A DNA stretch of 64,000 nt from Herbaspirillum sp. GW103 (lineage in GTDB: Bacteria > Pseudomonadota > Gammaproteobacteria > Burkholderiales > Burkholderiaceae_D): NCBI RefSeq assembly GCF_000261365.1, contig NZ_AJVC01000003.1, positions 930,001-994,000 on the forward strand, in the 5' to 3' direction. The notes under the pieces were generated by a model. The model searched no databases. It worked only from the letters and a program-made list of their open reading frames with translations, and was not told the origin of the DNA. Within the stretch, counting starts at the first letter, position 1. Each line of letters begins with the position of its first letter. Positions 1 through 11,073 of the stretch are shown here, one piece after another. Position numbers and translations under genes: made by a program.

Positions 1-294
1 CACGTCACCGTTCTTCATCACCTTGTCGCCCGGGATGCCATGGCAGATCACGTCGTTGAGGGACGTGCAGATCGCCTTGGGGTAGGGCGTGTAGCCCGGC
101 GGACAGTAGTTCAGCGGGGCCGGGATGCTGCCTTGCACGTTGGTCATGTACTCGTGGCAGAGGCGGTCGATCTCGCCGGTGGTCACGCCCGGTTTCACGA
201 AGGGGGTGATGTAGTCCAGCACCTCGGCGGCCAGCCGGCCGGCCACGCGCATGCCTTCGATGTCTTCGGCGGTCTTGATGGTGATGTTGCCCAT
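1..294 (-). CDS. map: Methionine aminopeptidase type I, N-terminal 98 residues (cut by window edge)
   Basis: Removes the initiator methionine from nascent proteins in the cytoplasm using a two-metal centre. Only the N-terminal part is present, and the reading frame runs off the left edge. The visible protein begins MGNITIKTAEDIEGMRVAGR and contains the stretch around NDVICHGIP, the conserved region with the first active-site histidine of type I enzymes. The metal ligands lie beyond the edge. It is divergent from rpsB, the usual betaproteobacterial arrangement. The start at 294 fits the family N-terminus; no strong ribosome binding site is seen. Confidence 0.95.
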   Translation of the reverse strand, partial: MGNITIKTAEDIEGMRVAGRLAAEVLDYITPFVKPGVTTGEIDRLCHEYMTNVQGSIPAPLNYCPPGYTPYPKAICTSLNDVICHGIPGDKVMKNGDV

Positions 295-616
295 GATGAA
301 TCGCAATTCGCTAGAAAATCGTCAAGTCAGGATTATAGACGACGGGGGTGGTTTCTGTTTTGTGCGCTCGGGGCGACCTGGCTTCATGTGCTACTTGAAC
401 AAAAGGGCAGGGTCGAGTAGAATGCCGGGCTGATCTGAAACCACGGATTGGTTGTCGAATGTGATGTGCGGAATGATTCTTCATGTGGCTTTGACAATAA
501 ATGTTGTAAAAACTGTCGTAAAAATCTTTTGAAACGCGAATCCGTTCGCTAAAAGGGTGTCCGGCTGCATGAGCCAGATGACCGAGCGGATTCCAGACCT
601 AACCCTGGAGAAATTC
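295..616. other. Divergent map / rpsB intergenic region with rpsB leader
   Basis: This 322-nt gap is more AT-rich than its surroundings and must hold the promoters of map (leftward) and rpsB (rightward). The rpsB mRNA leader is expected here; in many bacteria ribosomal protein S2 represses its own operon through this leader, but I cannot identify that structure by eye. Short reading frames across it look like chance. Confidence 0.5.
491..525 (+). promoter_or_regulatory. Candidate sigma-70 promoter of rpsB-tsf
   Basis: A perfect -35 hexamer TTGACA lies at 491-496, in the AT-rich stretch upstream of rpsB. The -10 is not clear: the region around 514-525 (TGTCGTAAAAAT) is the only candidate at workable spacing and is a weak match. 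The position, about 90 nt before the rpsB start, suits a ribosomal-protein promoter with a leader. Confidence 0.4.
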
Positions 617-1357
617 ATGTCCGTTACCATGCGCGAAATGCTGGAAGCCGGTGTCCACTTCGGTCACCAAACCCGCTTCTGGAACCCCAAGATGGCCCCC
701 TTCATTTTCGGCCATCGCAACAAGATTCACATCGTCAACCTGGAAAAGACCCTGGGCATGTACCAGGAAGCCGTCAAGTACGTGCGCCAGCTGTCGGCCA
801 ATCGCGGCACCATCCTGTTCGTCGGCACCAAGCGTCAAGCTCGCGACATTCTGGCCGCTGAAGCGCAACGCGCTGGCGTGCCCTACGTTGACCAGCGCTG
901 GCTGGGCGGCATGCTGACCAACTTCAAGACCATCAAGACCTCCATCAAGCGTCTGAAGGACATGGAAGCTGCCATGGAAGACGGTTCGGTCGAGAAGCTG
1001 TCCAAGAAGGAAGCCCTGCTGTTCAGCCGCGAGCAAGAAAAGCTGCAGAAGGCCATCGGCGGCATCAAGGACATGGGCGGCATTCCTGACGCCATCTTCG
1101 TCATCGACGTCGGCTACCACAAGGGCGCCATCACCGAAGCCGCCAAGCTGGGCATTCCGGTCATCGGCGTGGTCGATACCAACCACTCGCCCGAAGGCGT
1201 CACCTACGTGATCCCGGGCAACGACGACTCCGCCAAGGCGATCGCTCTGTACGCTCGCGGCATGGCTGACGCCGTGCTGGAAGGCCGCGCCAACGCCGTC
1301 AACGACGTTGTCGAAGCAGTCAAGGGCGATGAATTCGTCGAGGTCGAGCAGGCTTGA
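617..1357 (+). CDS. rpsB: 30S ribosomal protein S2
   Basis: Binds the 30S subunit between head and body and is needed for S1 binding. The 246-aa product matches the normal size and carries the conserved N-terminal motif GVHFGHQ at residues 12-18, followed by [11 protein letters not shown]. The frame stays open further upstream, but the start at 617 is chosen because GGAG at 607-610 is correctly spaced and because the family begins MSVTMREML. It is followed by tsf after a 136-nt gap holding a hairpin with a T tract, the classic S2/EF-Ts arrangement, so tsf expression may depend partly on read-through. Confidence 0.98.
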   Translation: MSVTMREMLEAGVHFGHQTRFWNPKMAPFIFGHRNKIHIVNLEKTLGMYQEAVKYVRQLSANRGTILFVGTKRQARDILAAEAQRAGVPYVDQRWLGGMLTNFKTIKTSIKRLKDMEAAMEDGSVEKLSKKEALLFSREQEKLQKAIGGIKDMGGIPDAIFVIDVGYHKGAITEAAKLGIPVIGVVDTNHSPEGVTYVIPGNDDSAKAIALYARGMADAVLEGRANAVNDVVEAVKGDEFVEVEQA

Positions 1358-1385
1358 TTCTGCTCTTCCGGTAGTACGGTAGTCC

Positions 1386-1430
1386 AAAAAGGGGTGACAG
1401 CGGGTAGTGACGCAGTGGCCCCTTTTTTTT
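1386..1430 (+). terminator. Terminator or attenuator between rpsB and tsf
   Basis: AAAAAGGGG at 1386-1394 can pair with CCCCTTTTT inside 1419-1430 around a 24-nt loop, and the right arm runs into eight T residues. The loop is large, so partial termination is more likely than a complete stop, which would give S2 in excess of EF-Ts. Confidence 0.6.
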
Positions 1431-1493
1431 GATTCAATTTTCGAGTTTCAGGCATGCCGCAAATGCGGGATGCCTCCAAGTCAGGAGAAAAGT

Positions 1494-2381
1494 ATGGCGG
1501 CAATTACCGCAGCAATGGTGGGCGATCTGCGTGCGAAGACCGACGCGCCGATGATGGAATGCAAGAAGGCGCTGACCGAAGCCGATGGCGACATGGCCAA
1601 GGCCGAAGAGATTCTGCGCGTCAAGCTGGGCAGCAAGGCTTCCAAGGCATCTTCCCGCATCACCGCAGAAGGCGTGATCTCGACCTACATCGCTGGCAAG
1701 GTCGGCGCGCTGGTCGAAGTGAACTGCGAAACCGACTTCGTGACCAAGAACGACGAGTTCATCGGTCTGGTCGAAGCCGCTGCCAAGCTGGTGGTGGAGC
1801 AGAACCCGGCTGACGTGGCTGCCCTGGGCGCCTGCAAGCTGGCCGACGGCAAGACCCTGGAAGAACTGCGCACCGAACTGATCGGCCGCATCGGCGAGAA
1901 CATGTCGTTCCGTCGCTTCCAGCGTTTCGAAACCACCGGCAAGCTGGCTTCCTACCTGCACGGCACCCGCATCGGCGTGATCGTCGAGTTCGACGGCGCC
2001 GAAGAGCAGGTCGGCAAGGACGTGGCCATGCACATCGCCGCCATGAAGCCGGTCGCTCTGTCGGCCGAGCAAGTGCCGGCTGACCTGATCGAGAAGGAAC
2101 GCTCGGTCGCGGCCCTGAAGGCTGCCGAATCCGGCAAGCCCGCTGATATCGTCGCCAAGATGGTGGACGGTTCGGTGCAGAAGTACCTGAAGGAAGTGTC
2201 GCTGTTCAACCAGGCTTTCGTGAAGAACGACAAGCAAAGCGTCGAACAGATGTTGAAGGCTGCCAATACCACCGTCAAGTCGTTCGCCATGTACGTGGTG
2301 GGCGAAGGTATCGAGAAGAAGCAGGACGACTTCGCAGCTGAAGTCGCAGCGCAAGTGGCTGCAGCGAAACAAGCTCAGTAA
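1494..2381 (+). CDS. tsf: Elongation factor Ts
   Basis: Nucleotide exchange factor that releases GDP from EF-Tu during translation. The 295-aa product has the N-terminal UBA-like domain with [13 protein letters not shown] at residues 15-27 and the core motif TDFVTKN starting at residue 80, which contacts EF-Tu. Start 1494 is set by AGGAG at 1483-1487 and by the family N-terminus MAAITA; an in-frame upstream extension has no support. A strong terminator follows at 2392. Confidence 0.98.
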   Translation: MAAITAAMVGDLRAKTDAPMMECKKALTEADGDMAKAEEILRVKLGSKASKASSRITAEGVISTYIAGKVGALVEVNCETDFVTKNDEFIGLVEAAAKLVVEQNPADVAALGACKLADGKTLEELRTELIGRIGENMSFRRFQRFETTGKLASYLHGTRIGVIVEFDGAEEQVGKDVAMHIAAMKPVALSAEQVPADLIEKERSVAALKAAESGKPADIVAKMVDGSVQKYLKEVSLFNQAFVKNDKQSVEQMLKAANTTVKSFAMYVVGEGIEKKQDDFAAEVAAQVAAAKQAQ

Positions 2382-2705
2382 GCGTCGCAGGAAAAACGGG
2401 CCGAGAGGCCCGTTTTTTTAAGCCGGCCACCGGGAACTTTCGCGGCCGCCTGCATCTACAGTCAGGGTCAGCAATTGGCTGGCGTTGATGAGGGCAGGGC
2501 AAGGCAGGTGGAATCTGCAGTACCAGCAGCAAGCAGCAATAAAGGCAATACAGGCAGTACAGGCAGTACATCAAGGCGCAGCAGCACAATCCCCTCATGC
2601 GTTCGGACGATCCCTGATGACGAAAATGCGCCATTTCGTCGGGCTACAGCGAGTGCCGGCGCGTCAATACGTAATTCAACCTCGGAAAGAACACGGAGCC
2701 CTGCA
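2382..2705. other. tsf / pyrH intergenic region
   Basis: Gap of 324 nt. It holds the tsf terminator (2392-2418) and, further on, the pyrH leader with a short tandem repeat: AAGGCAATA (2542-2550) followed by two copies of CAGGCAGTA (2551-2559 and 2560-2568). A pyrH promoter must lie here, but no convincing hexamer pair is visible. Confidence 0.5.
2392..2418 (+). terminator. Intrinsic terminator of tsf
   Basis: AAAACGGGCC, loop GAGA, GGCCCGTTTT, followed by a T run. This is a textbook intrinsic terminator 10 nt after the tsf stop codon. Confidence 0.9.
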
Positions 2706-3422
2706 ATGACAACACCAGCTTACAAGCGCGTACTCCTCAAACTCTCCGGCGAAGCACTCATGGGCGACGACGCCTACGGTATCAATCGCGCGACCATCGA
2801 ACGCATGGTCGCGGATGTAGCAGAAATCAGCAAACTGGGCGTGGAACTGGCCATCGTGATCGGCGGCGGCAACATCTTCCGCGGCGTGGCGCCGGGCGCC
2901 CAGGGCATGGATCGTGCGACCGCCGACTACATGGGCATGCTGGCCACTGTCATGAACTCGCTGGCCCTGGCCGATGCCATGCGCCAGGCCGGCCTGACGG
3001 CCCGCGTGATGTCGGCCATCGGCATCGAGCAGGTGGTCGAGCCCTACGTGCGCCCCAAGGCGCTGCAATACCTGGAAGAAGGCAAGATCGTGGTCTTCGC
3101 CGCCGGTACCGGCAACCCCTTCTTCACCACCGACACCGCGGCCGCCCTGCGTGGTTCGGAAATCGGTGCCCAGATCGTGCTGAAGGCCACCAAGGTCGAT
3201 GGCGTCTACACCGCCGACCCCAAGAAGGACCCGACAGCAACCCGCTACCAGTCGATTTCCTTCGACGAAGCCATCGCCAAGCACCTGCAGGTGATGGATG
3301 CGACCGCCTTTGCGCTGTGCCGTGACCAGAAGCTGCCGATCAAGGTGTTTTCCATCGTCAAGCCGGGCGCGTTGAAGAGCGTGGTCATGGGTGATGACGA
3401 AGGGACCCTGGTCCACGTCTGA
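2706..3422 (+). CDS. pyrH: UMP kinase
   Basis: Phosphorylates UMP to UDP with ATP in pyrimidine nucleotide synthesis; bacterial enzymes are hexamers of the amino-acid kinase fold, activated by GTP and inhibited by UTP. The 238-aa product shows the phosphate-binding KLSGEAL at residues 12-18, the glycine-rich IGGGNIFRG, and the C-terminal AT(A)FAL/CRD region. The start at 2706 has GGAG at 2695-2698; a longer in-frame reading from 2475 is rejected because it adds a non-conserved low-complexity segment. frr follows after 126 nt. Confidence 0.97.
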   Translation: MTTPAYKRVLLKLSGEALMGDDAYGINRATIERMVADVAEISKLGVELAIVIGGGNIFRGVAPGAQGMDRATADYMGMLATVMNSLALADAMRQAGLTARVMSAIGIEQVVEPYVRPKALQYLEEGKIVVFAAGTGNPFFTTDTAAALRGSEIGAQIVLKATKVDGVYTADPKKDPTATRYQSISFDEAIAKHLQVMDATAFALCRDQKLPIKVFSIVKPGALKSVVMGDDEGTLVHV

Positions 3423-3548
3423 TCATATCTGAACGATATTGCAGTGCAGAAACCGGCCGCAGGCCGGGATTCCCGTTTACAATGCCCGTCTTTCAGGCAT
3501 TTGCCATCAAGACAAGCCAAGTTATTGCACCAAAGTTAGGAGAGCAGC

Positions 3549-4109
3549 ATGAGTGTCGCTGACGTCAAGAAAAATACCGAGCAGAAGATGGCCAAGTCCA
3601 TCGAAACCCTGAAGGCCAACCTGGCCAAGGTCCGTACCGGCCGTGCCCACACCGGCCTGCTGGACCAGGTCATGGTCGAATACTATGGTTCGCCGACCGG
3701 CCTGTCGCAGGTCGCCAACCTGACTCTGATCGATGCCCGCACCATCGGTGTGCAGCCCTTCGAGAAGAAGATGGCCGCCGTCATCGAAAAGGCCATCCGC
3801 GAAGCCGACCTGGGCCTCAATCCGGCCACCCACGGCGACCTGATCCGCGTGCCGATGCCCGCGCTGACCGAAGAACGCCGCAAGGAAATGGTCAAGCTGG
3901 TCAAGAGCGAAGCCGAAGATGCCAAGATCGCCGTGCGCAACATCCGCCGCGAAGGCAACGAAGGTCTGAAGAAGCTGGTCAAGGACAAGATCGCCTCGGA
4001 AGACGAAGAGCGTCGCGGCCAGGACGAGATCCAGAAGCTGACCGACAAGTTCGTCGCCGACATCGACAAGATGGTCTCCGAGAAGGAAAAGGAAGTCATG
4101 ACGGTGTAA
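3549..4109 (+). CDS. frr: Ribosome recycling factor
   Basis: Splits post-termination 70S ribosomes together with EF-G and IF3. The 186-aa protein is the standard length, with the helical-bundle signature [13 protein letters not shown] near residues 29-41 and [10 protein letters not shown] around residue 130 in the second half of the long helices. AGGAG lies at 3538-3542 before the ATG. It sits in the conserved pyrH-frr-uppS order. Confidence 0.97.
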   Translation: MSVADVKKNTEQKMAKSIETLKANLAKVRTGRAHTGLLDQVMVEYYGSPTGLSQVANLTLIDARTIGVQPFEKKMAAVIEKAIREADLGLNPATHGDLIRVPMPALTEERRKEMVKLVKSEAEDAKIAVRNIRREGNEGLKKLVKDKIASEDEERRGQDEIQKLTDKFVADIDKMVSEKEKEVMTV

Positions 4110-4298
4110 GCCGTCCTTGCAGGGCCTACGCGCGGCTGCTCTGGCGACCGCGCTGCACGACCAGTCGAAGACAGAAAAAGTGCAGGCGGGGAGCGGGGAA
4201 GGCGGTAGGGGCAGAACTGGCCGGTTTGTCAAAGCGGCCCCGCCCCATTACCATGAGTCGCTTCCCTCCCTTGCACGGAAAAGCAATAAATCATTTAC

Positions 4299-5057
4299 AT
4301 GAAGCATCAAAGCTCAACTCTGGCGGTTCCGGAGACCTCCGCGGTACCGCGCCATGTTGCCATCATCATGGACGGCAATGGTCGTTGGGCGACCAAACGT
4401 TTCCTGCCGCGTGTGGCGGGCCATGCCAAGGGGGTGGACGCGGTGCGCTCCATCGTCGAGGCCGCCGCCGAGCGCGGTATCGAATTTCTCACCCTGTTTG
4501 CCTTCAGCTCCGAGAACTGGCGCCGTCCTGCCGACGAAGTGTCGGTCCTGATGCGTCTGTTCATGACGGTGCTGGAGCGCGAAGTGGGCAAGATGGCCAA
4601 CAATGGCATCCGCCTGCGCATCGTCGGCGATATGAGCCGTTTCGATCCCAAACTGCAGGAAATGGCGGCCAAGGCCGAAGCCCAGACCGCCGCCAACAGC
4701 CGCCTGACGCTGACCGTGTGTGCCAACTATGGCGGCCGCTGGGATGTGATGCAGGCTGTCTCCAGGATGGTCAAGGACAAGCCGGGTGCGACCGACTACA
4801 CCGAAGAAGAGCTGGCCCCTTACCTGGCCATGGCCTACGCTCCCGAGCCTGACCTGTTCATCCGCACCGGCGGCGAGCAGCGTATCTCCAATTTCCTGTT
4901 GTGGCAGCTGGCCTATAGCGAGCTGTATTTCACCGAGACTTTCTGGCCTGATTTTGATGCCAAGGCGCTGGACCAGGCGATCGGTTCCTATCAACAACGC
5001 GAGCGCCGCTTCGGGCGCACCAGCGCCCAGGTGCTGGACCAGAAAAAGGTTTCCTGA
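4299..5057 (+). CDS. uppS: Undecaprenyl diphosphate synthase (cis-prenyltransferase)
   Basis: Condenses isopentenyl diphosphate onto farnesyl diphosphate to make the C55 lipid carrier for peptidoglycan and O-antigen. The 252-aa protein has the diagnostic MDGNGRWA at residues 24-31 (catalytic Asp25), the FAFSSENW motif, and the C-terminal [19 protein letters not shown] region. The N-terminus carries about 20 extra residues relative to E. coli. Its stop overlaps the cdsA start (TGATG), showing translational coupling. Confidence 0.96.
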   Translation: MKHQSSTLAVPETSAVPRHVAIIMDGNGRWATKRFLPRVAGHAKGVDAVRSIVEAAAERGIEFLTLFAFSSENWRRPADEVSVLMRLFMTVLEREVGKMANNGIRLRIVGDMSRFDPKLQEMAAKAEAQTAANSRLTLTVCANYGGRWDVMQAVSRMVKDKPGATDYTEEELAPYLAMAYAPEPDLFIRTGGEQRISNFLLWQLAYSELYFTETFWPDFDAKALDQAIGSYQQRERRFGRTSAQVLDQKKVS

Positions 5058-5884
5058 TGCTCAAGACGCGTGTCATCACGGCGTTGATCCTGCTGGCAAT
5101 CCTGTTGCCGATCCTGTATTTCGCTTATTTCCCGGCCTTTGCCATGGCGGTGCTGGTATTTTTTGCCGCCGGTTCGTGGGAATGCTTCCGGCTCTTCAAG
5201 AGCCCGCGGCCGACCCTGTGGGCGGCCGTGTGGACGCTGGTCTTCAGCGTGATCCTGTTCTTCTCGGGCCTGCCCAGCGTGCGCGCCCTGTACGTGTTGT
5301 GCGTCCTGTTGTGGGTCTTGCGCTTCGTACCGGCATTGGGGCTGGGGCTGCCCGGGATCGAGGCCTTCAGCAATCGCCTGCTCAACGCTACCTACATGCT
5401 GTCCATCCTCGGTTGCTTCGTGGCCATCGTGGACCTGTTCCAGCATTCGCCGCTGTATCTGCTCTCGGTGATGGCGGTGGTGTGGGTGGCCGATATCGGC
5501 GCCTATTTCTCGGGCAAGGGGTTCGGCCGCCACAAGCTGGCGCCCACCATTTCCCCGGGCAAGTCCTGGGAAGGTGCCATCGGCGGCTGGCTGGCCGTGC
5601 TGGTGATCTCGGCGGCGGTGGCCATGTCCATGGGCGGGGGCGAGACCTTCCAGTATCAGCTCTTCAATCGCTGGGGCTGGGGCGGCTTTGTCGGCGTGTT
5701 GAGCCTCATGGTGGCCGCCAGCGTGGTCGGTGACCTGTTCGAGTCGCAGCTCAAGCGCCGCGCCGGCATGAAGGACAGCAGCAACCTGCTGCCCGGCCAT
5801 GGCGGTGTGCTCGACCGTATCGATGCGCTCATCCCGGTGCTGCCGCTGGCAGCGTTGGTCGATCTGTGGCTGGCGGCTGCCTGA
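5057..5884 (+). CDS. cdsA: Phosphatidate cytidylyltransferase
   Basis: Makes CDP-diacylglycerol from phosphatidic acid and CTP at the inner membrane, the branch point for all phospholipids. The 275-aa protein is strongly hydrophobic with multiple membrane helices, and residues ~230-254 contain the complete CDP-alcohol signature (SQLKRR...[16 protein letters not shown]). It starts inside the uppS stop codon and is followed by dxr 26 nt later, so the three form one operon. Confidence 0.96.
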   Translation: MLKTRVITALILLAILLPILYFAYFPAFAMAVLVFFAAGSWECFRLFKSPRPTLWAAVWTLVFSVILFFSGLPSVRALYVLCVLLWVLRFVPALGLGLPGIEAFSNRLLNATYMLSILGCFVAIVDLFQHSPLYLLSVMAVVWVADIGAYFSGKGFGRHKLAPTISPGKSWEGAIGGWLAVLVISAAVAMSMGGGETFQYQLFNRWGWGGFVGVLSLMVAASVVGDLFESQLKRRAGMKDSSNLLPGHGGVLDRIDALIPVLPLAALVDLWLAAA

Positions 5885-5910
5885 GCCGCCACTTTCCTCC
5901 TGGAAATTCC

Positions 5911-7083
5911 ATGCAGTCCATCAGCATTCTCGGCGCTACCGGCTCCATCGGCGTATCCACGCTGGACGTGGTGGCCCGTCATCCCGACCGATATCGCGTC
6001 TTTGCGTTGAGCGCCCACTCCCGGGTGGCCGAGCTGGCAGAGCAGTGCCGGCGTTTCCGTCCGCAAGTGGCGGTGGTCGGCTCGGCCGATGCGGCAGCCC
6101 AATTGCAGGCCCTGCTGCGTGCCGCCGACCTGTCCACCGAGGTGCTGCACGGCCCACAGGCACTGTGCGATATCGCCGCGGCCGACGGCTGCGACATGGT
6201 CATGGCGGCCATCGTCGGTGCCGCCGGGCTGGCCTCTACCCTGGCTGCGGCGCGTGCCGGCAAGAAGATCCTGCTGGCCAACAAGGAGGCGCTGGTCATC
6301 TCCGGCCAGCTGCTCATGGATGCGGTACAGGCCCATGGCGCCAGCCTGCTGCCTATCGACAGCGAGCACAACGCCATCTTCCAGTGCCTGCCTGCGGGCT
6401 ATACCCGCTCGATGGCGGCGCACGGGGTCGAGAAGATCCTGTTGACGGCTTCCGGCGGCCCATTCCTGCAGCGCGACGTGAATACGCTGGACCAGGTCAC
6501 GGTAGAGGAGGCGGTGGCCCATCCCAAGTGGGTGATGGGGCGCAAGATCTCGGTGGATTCGGCCACCATGATGAACAAGGGCCTGGAAGTCATCGAGGCG
6601 CACTGGCTCTTCGGGGCGCCGGCCGAGAAGATCGAGGTGGTCATTCACCCGCAGAGCGTCATCCATTCCATGGTCTCCTATGCCGATGGCTCGGTGCTGG
6701 CGCAACTGGGCAATCCCGACATGCGCACGCCCATCGCCAATGCGCTGGCCTATCCGGAGCGTATCGCCTCGGGCGTGGCGCCGCTGGAACTGGCGCAGAT
6801 TGCCCAATTGTCCTTCCTTGCGCCGGACTATCAGCGCTTCCCCTGCCTGAAACTGGCGTATGATGCCCTGCGAGCCGGTGGTACGCTGGCGGCCATCCTC
6901 AACGCCGCCAACGAAGTCGCCGTGCAAGCCTTCCTCGATCGCCGCATCGGCTTCGGGAAGATCGCCCCCCTGATCCAAGAGGTCATGTCCGCCATTCCCA
7001 ACCGGCAAGCCGACGACATCACGGCCCTGCTGGATCAGGACCGGCAGGCGCGTGACCTTGCCTGCGCCCTGATTTCACGATGA
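5911..7083 (+). CDS. dxr: 1-deoxy-D-xylulose 5-phosphate reductoisomerase
   Basis: Second step of the MEP isoprenoid pathway: DXP is rearranged and reduced to MEP with NADPH and a divalent metal; this enzyme is the fosmidomycin target. The 390-aa product has the NADPH-binding GATGSIG at residues 8-14, ANKEALV, and the metal-site sequence DSEHNAIFQ. The start at 5911 ([11 protein letters not shown]) matches the family; the frame is open upstream into cdsA but those residues are not family-like. Its last four bases overlap the rseP start. Confidence 0.96.
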   Translation: MQSISILGATGSIGVSTLDVVARHPDRYRVFALSAHSRVAELAEQCRRFRPQVAVVGSADAAAQLQALLRAADLSTEVLHGPQALCDIAAADGCDMVMAAIVGAAGLASTLAAARAGKKILLANKEALVISGQLLMDAVQAHGASLLPIDSEHNAIFQCLPAGYTRSMAAHGVEKILLTASGGPFLQRDVNTLDQVTVEEAVAHPKWVMGRKISVDSATMMNKGLEVIEAHWLFGAPAEKIEVVIHPQSVIHSMVSYADGSVLAQLGNPDMRTPIANALAYPERIASGVAPLELAQIAQLSFLAPDYQRFPCLKLAYDALRAGGTLAAILNAANEVAVQAFLDRRIGFGKIAPLIQEVMSAIPNRQADDITALLDQDRQARDLACALISR

Positions 7084-8453
7084 CCCTGCTGCATACCCTG
7101 ATCGCTTTCTTCGTGGCCCTGGGCACCCTGGTGGTGGTCCATGAGCTGGGGCATTACCTGGTGGCGCGATGGTGTGGTGTGAAGGTATTGCGCTTTTCGG
7201 TCGGCATGGGCCGGGTGATCTGGTCCCGCCGCTTCGGTCGCGACCAGACCGAGTGGGCCATCTCCATCCTGCCGCTGGGCGGCTATGTGAAGATGCTGGA
7301 TGCCCGCGAGCAGCCGCTGGAAGACATCCCGGAAGCCGATCTCAAGCGCGAATTCACCCGCCAATCCGTCTGGCGTCGCATCGCCATCGTGGCCGCCGGT
7401 CCGATCGCCAATTTCCTGCTGGCCATTGTCCTGTTTGCAGGTCTTTACATGCACGGCGTGCCGGAGCCGGTGCCCGTACTGCGCGCGGCGGCCGAACAGA
7501 CGGCAGCCTACCAGGCCGGCCTGCGGGCAGGTGACCGCATCACCGCCATCAATGGTGCGCCGGTGCAGGTATGGTCAGAGGTGCGCTGGAAACTGATGCA
7601 GCTGGTGCTGGAAAAGGCCGACGCCCGCATCGACGTCGAGCGCCCCAATCGCGACGGCAGCGGCAAGCTGCTCGACACCGTCACCCTGCGCCTGGGCGGC
7701 ATCGACAGCAATGACCTGGAAGGCGACTTCCTGGCCAAGCTGGGCCTGGCACTGGCTCGTCCACCCGCCGTGCTGGGCAAGATCATGGAGGGCCCGGCCA
7801 AGGCGGCGGGTCTGCAAAGCGGCGACCGCATCACGGCCATCGATGGCATGCCGGTACAGGATGGTCTGGCCTTCGTGGAAAAGATCCGCGAGTCCGCCGG
7901 CAAGCCATTGCTGTTGCAGGGGCTGCGCGGTAGCGCAGCGCTTGAGGTGCGGGTCACCCCGGACACGGTGGAAGAGGCCCAGAGCGGCAAGCGCATCGGT
8001 CGCATCAAGGTTGAAATACCGCTGGCACCCGAGATGGCGACCATCAGTGACGGGCCGCTGACGGCGGTGGCCAAGGGCGCCCGGCGTACCTGGGATACCA
8101 GCGTGATGACCATCAAGATGATCGGCAAGATGGTCATCGGCCAGGTCTCGCTGAAGAACATCACCGGCCCCATTACCATTGCCGACTATGCCGGACAGAC
8201 CGCCCGCGTGGGTCTGGTGAGCTACCTGAGTTTCCTGGCCTTCATCAGTATCAGCCTGGGGGTGATGAATCTGTTGCCAATCCCGGTTTTAGACGGCGGT
8301 CATTTGCTGTATTATGCGCTGGAGATTTTGACAGGGCGGCCCGTTTCCGAGCGGTTTGGGGAAATCGCGCAGCGCGCCGGCCTGGGATTACTGATGGCGC
8401 TGATGCTCGTTGCCGCATTCAACGATATCGTGCGACTGATGTTCCAAGGATGA
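7080..8453 (+). CDS. rseP: Site-2 zinc protease RseP
   Basis: Inner-membrane metalloprotease that cuts anti-sigma factor transmembrane segments (RseA in the sigma-E response) and clears signal peptides. The 457-aa protein has HELGH at residues 21-25 in the first membrane helix, two PDZ-like domains in the middle (each with a GD-R-I-T-A-I pattern), and the second metal motif [11 protein letters not shown] near residue 395. The ATGA overlap with dxr, and bamA downstream, are the normal proteobacterial arrangement. Confidence 0.96.
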   Translation: MTLLHTLIAFFVALGTLVVVHELGHYLVARWCGVKVLRFSVGMGRVIWSRRFGRDQTEWAISILPLGGYVKMLDAREQPLEDIPEADLKREFTRQSVWRRIAIVAAGPIANFLLAIVLFAGLYMHGVPEPVPVLRAAAEQTAAYQAGLRAGDRITAINGAPVQVWSEVRWKLMQLVLEKADARIDVERPNRDGSGKLLDTVTLRLGGIDSNDLEGDFLAKLGLALARPPAVLGKIMEGPAKAAGLQSGDRITAIDGMPVQDGLAFVEKIRESAGKPLLLQGLRGSAALEVRVTPDTVEEAQSGKRIGRIKVEIPLAPEMATISDGPLTAVAKGARRTWDTSVMTIKMIGKMVIGQVSLKNITGPITIADYAGQTARVGLVSYLSFLAFISISLGVMNLLPIPVLDGGHLLYYALEILTGRPVSERFGEIAQRAGLGLLMALMLVAAFNDIVRLMFQG

Positions 8454-8655
8454 ATCCGGCCTGATGCCGCCCCCGCCGTGCAGTCGAGCAATCGAATGAC
8501 GGCAGGGCAGCGAGAAAGACCGGATTTTTTACATTTGCCGGCCAACCCCGATGGCAGTTGTTAATCAATTGGCAATGGATCAGGAATCCGTTTTCAATTG
8601 CTTACCAGCATCATGTCAGGCAGTGCCGCGGCGAAAAACTGTAGATGAACGATAG

Positions 8656-11037
8656 ATGAAATTACACCCTGCGCAACATCCCATTCCGACTCTCTCCCGT
8701 CGCCTGATTGCCGCTGCCGCCTTTGCCCTGTGCTCCAGCCAGGCCATGGCCATCACGCCGTTCGTGGTCAAGGATATCCGCGTCGAAGGCATTCAGCGTA
8801 CCGAGGCCGGCACCGTCTTCAGCTACCTGCCGGTGCGCGTGGGCGATACCTTCAATGATGAAAAGGCCACGGCCGCCATCAAGGCGCTGTATGCCACCGG
8901 TTTCTTCCGCGACGTGCGCATCGAGGCCGAAGGCGACGTGCTGGTGGTGCAGGTGGTCGAGCGTCCGGCCATCGCCAGCGTTGACTTCTCCGGCATCAAG
9001 GAATTCGACAAGGAACAGCTGACCAAGGCCCTGAAGGAAATCGGCGTGGCCGAGTCGCGCATCTTTGACCGTTCGCAGGTCGATCGCGCCGAACAGGAAC
9101 TCAAGCGTCAGTACCTCTCGCGCGGCCTGTATGGCGCCAAGGTCACCACCACCGTCACTCCGGTGGAGCGCAATCGCGTGGCCATCACCTTCTCGGTGGA
9201 CGAGGGTGAAGTCTCCCGCATCAAGCAGATCAACTTCGTCGGCAACAAGGTCTTCTCCGACAGCACCCTGCGTGACCAGATCAAGCTGACCACGCCGGGC
9301 TGGTTCACCTGGTACACCAAGGCCGACCAGTACTCCAAGGAAAAGCTGCAGGGCGACATCGAAACCCTGCGTTCCTACTACCTGGACCGTGGCTATCTGG
9401 AAATGCAGGTCGAATCGACCCAGGTGTCGATCACGCCCGACAAGAAAGACATCTACATCACGGTCAACATCAAGGAAGGCGAGAAGTACACCGTCTCCGA
9501 CATCAAGCTGGAAGGCGAGATGTTCGGCATGGAGCCGGAACTGGCCAAGCTGGTGCAGCTGAAGAAGGGCGACGTCTATTCCGGCGCCAAGCTCACCGAG
9601 AGCACCAAGAAGATCGGCGAACGTCTGGGCAACTTCGGTTACGCCTTCGCCAACGTCAACGCCAATCCCAATGTGGACCGCGAGAAGAAGCAAGTCGCCT
9701 TCACCATCATGGTCGATCCGGGCAAGCGCGTCTACGTGCGTCACGTCAACATTGCCGGCAACACCAAGACCCGCGATGAAGTGATCCGCCGCGAATTCCG
9801 CCAGTTCGAGGATTCCTGGTATGACGGCGAGAAGATCAAGCTCTCGCGCGACCGTGTGGACCGTCTGGGCTACTTCAAGGAAGTCACCATCGATACGCCG
9901 GAAGTGCCGGGCACCAGCGACCAGGTCGATGTGAACATGAAGGTCGAGGAAAAGCCGACCGGCAACATCATGGTCGGTGCCGGCTTCTCGCAATCGGACA
10001 AGCTCAGCCTGACCGGCTCGATCTCGCAGGAAAACGCCTTCGGCAGCGGCAATACCGTCGGGATCGACATCAACACCAGCTCGCGCTATCGCACGATCTC
10101 GGTGTCGACCACCAATCCCTACTTCACCGATGACGGCATCAGCCGCACCTACGAAGTCTACCTGCGCACGATTCGTCCCTCGGTCTACGCGACCGGTGAC
10201 TACCGCGTCAAGACGCTGGGTGGCAGCATCAAGTTCGGCGTGCCGTTCTCCGAACTGGACCGCGTGTTCTTTGGTATCGGCCTGGAAAATACCCAGGTCA
10301 GCACCGACAGCACCAGCCCCTCGCTGTATCGCCAGTATGTGCGTGACTTCGGCGGTGCCGGCGGTGCCGGTTGCGACGTGACCGACGTTTCCTCGACGGC
10401 TACCTGCGGCATCGGCAGCGCCCGTACCACCAGCATCCCGCTGACCGTCGCCTGGCAGCGTGACGGTCGTGACTCGGCCCTGGTGCCGACCACGGGTCGC
10501 TACCAGCGAGCCAACTTGGAAGTTTCCTACCTGGGTTCGCTGAAGTACTACCGCGCCAGCTACCAGCACCAGTACTTCCAGCCGTTCTTCAGCAAGGCCG
10601 TCACGCTGGCCTTGAACGGCGAGGTCGACTATGGTCGCGGCATCGGCGGTAAACCCTATCCGGTGTTCAAGAACTACTATGCCGGCGGTATCGGCACCGT
10701 CCGCGGCTATGAAGCTTCGTCCCTGGGTAGCCTGAAAGACCAGTACGGCGACTCCATGGGTGGCGCCTCGCGTCTGTACGGCAACGCCGAATTGCAGTTC
10801 CCGTTCCCGGGCTCGGGCCAGGACCGCACGCTGCGCTGGTTCACCTTCTTTGACGGCGGCAACGTCTTCGCCGACGGCCAGAACATCAAGTTCAACGACC
10901 TGCGCTATTCGGCCGGTGTCGGTATCAGCTGGGTATCGCCGATCGGCCCGCTGAAGCTCAGCTTCGGCAAGCCATTGAACCTGAAGACGGGTGACAAGTC
11001 TCAAACCTTCCAGTTCCAACTGGGTACCGGCTTCTAA
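8656..11037 (+). CDS. bamA: Outer-membrane protein assembly factor BamA
   Basis: Omp85-family core of the BAM complex that inserts beta-barrel proteins into the outer membrane. The 793-aa precursor has a Sec signal peptide (residues 1 to about 32, ending AMA), five POTRA repeats beginning at FVVKDIRVEG, and a C-terminal 16-strand barrel containing the lid-lock motif VRGY and ending in phenylalanine, the barrel recognition signal. skp follows 36 nt later. The 202-nt gap from rseP leaves room for its own promoter. Confidence 0.97.
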   Translation: MKLHPAQHPIPTLSRRLIAAAAFALCSSQAMAITPFVVKDIRVEGIQRTEAGTVFSYLPVRVGDTFNDEKATAAIKALYATGFFRDVRIEAEGDVLVVQVVERPAIASVDFSGIKEFDKEQLTKALKEIGVAESRIFDRSQVDRAEQELKRQYLSRGLYGAKVTTTVTPVERNRVAITFSVDEGEVSRIKQINFVGNKVFSDSTLRDQIKLTTPGWFTWYTKADQYSKEKLQGDIETLRSYYLDRGYLEMQVESTQVSITPDKKDIYITVNIKEGEKYTVSDIKLEGEMFGMEPELAKLVQLKKGDVYSGAKLTESTKKIGERLGNFGYAFANVNANPNVDREKKQVAFTIMVDPGKRVYVRHVNIAGNTKTRDEVIRREFRQFEDSWYDGEKIKLSRDRVDRLGYFKEVTIDTPEVPGTSDQVDVNMKVEEKPTGNIMVGAGFSQSDKLSLTGSISQENAFGSGNTVGIDINTSSRYRTISVSTTNPYFTDDGISRTYEVYLRTIRPSVYATGDYRVKTLGGSIKFGVPFSELDRVFFGIGLENTQVSTDSTSPSLYRQYVRDFGGAGGAGCDVTDVSSTATCGIGSARTTSIPLTVAWQRDGRDSALVPTTGRYQRANLEVSYLGSLKYYRASYQHQYFQPFFSKAVTLALNGEVDYGRGIGGKPYPVFKNYYAGGIGTVRGYEASSLGSLKDQYGDSMGGASRLYGNAELQFPFPGSGQDRTLRWFTFFDGGNVFADGQNIKFNDLRYSAGVGISWVSPIGPLKLSFGKPLNLKTGDKSQTFQFQLGTGF

Positions 11038-11073
11038 AGCGGTCATCATTGATTCGTAATACGGAGAGTAATC

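Noticed and set aside
2542-2568. Tandem 9-mers as a CRISPR or integron-like array
   Set aside because: Units are only 9 nt with no spacers; a minor tandem repeat explains them.
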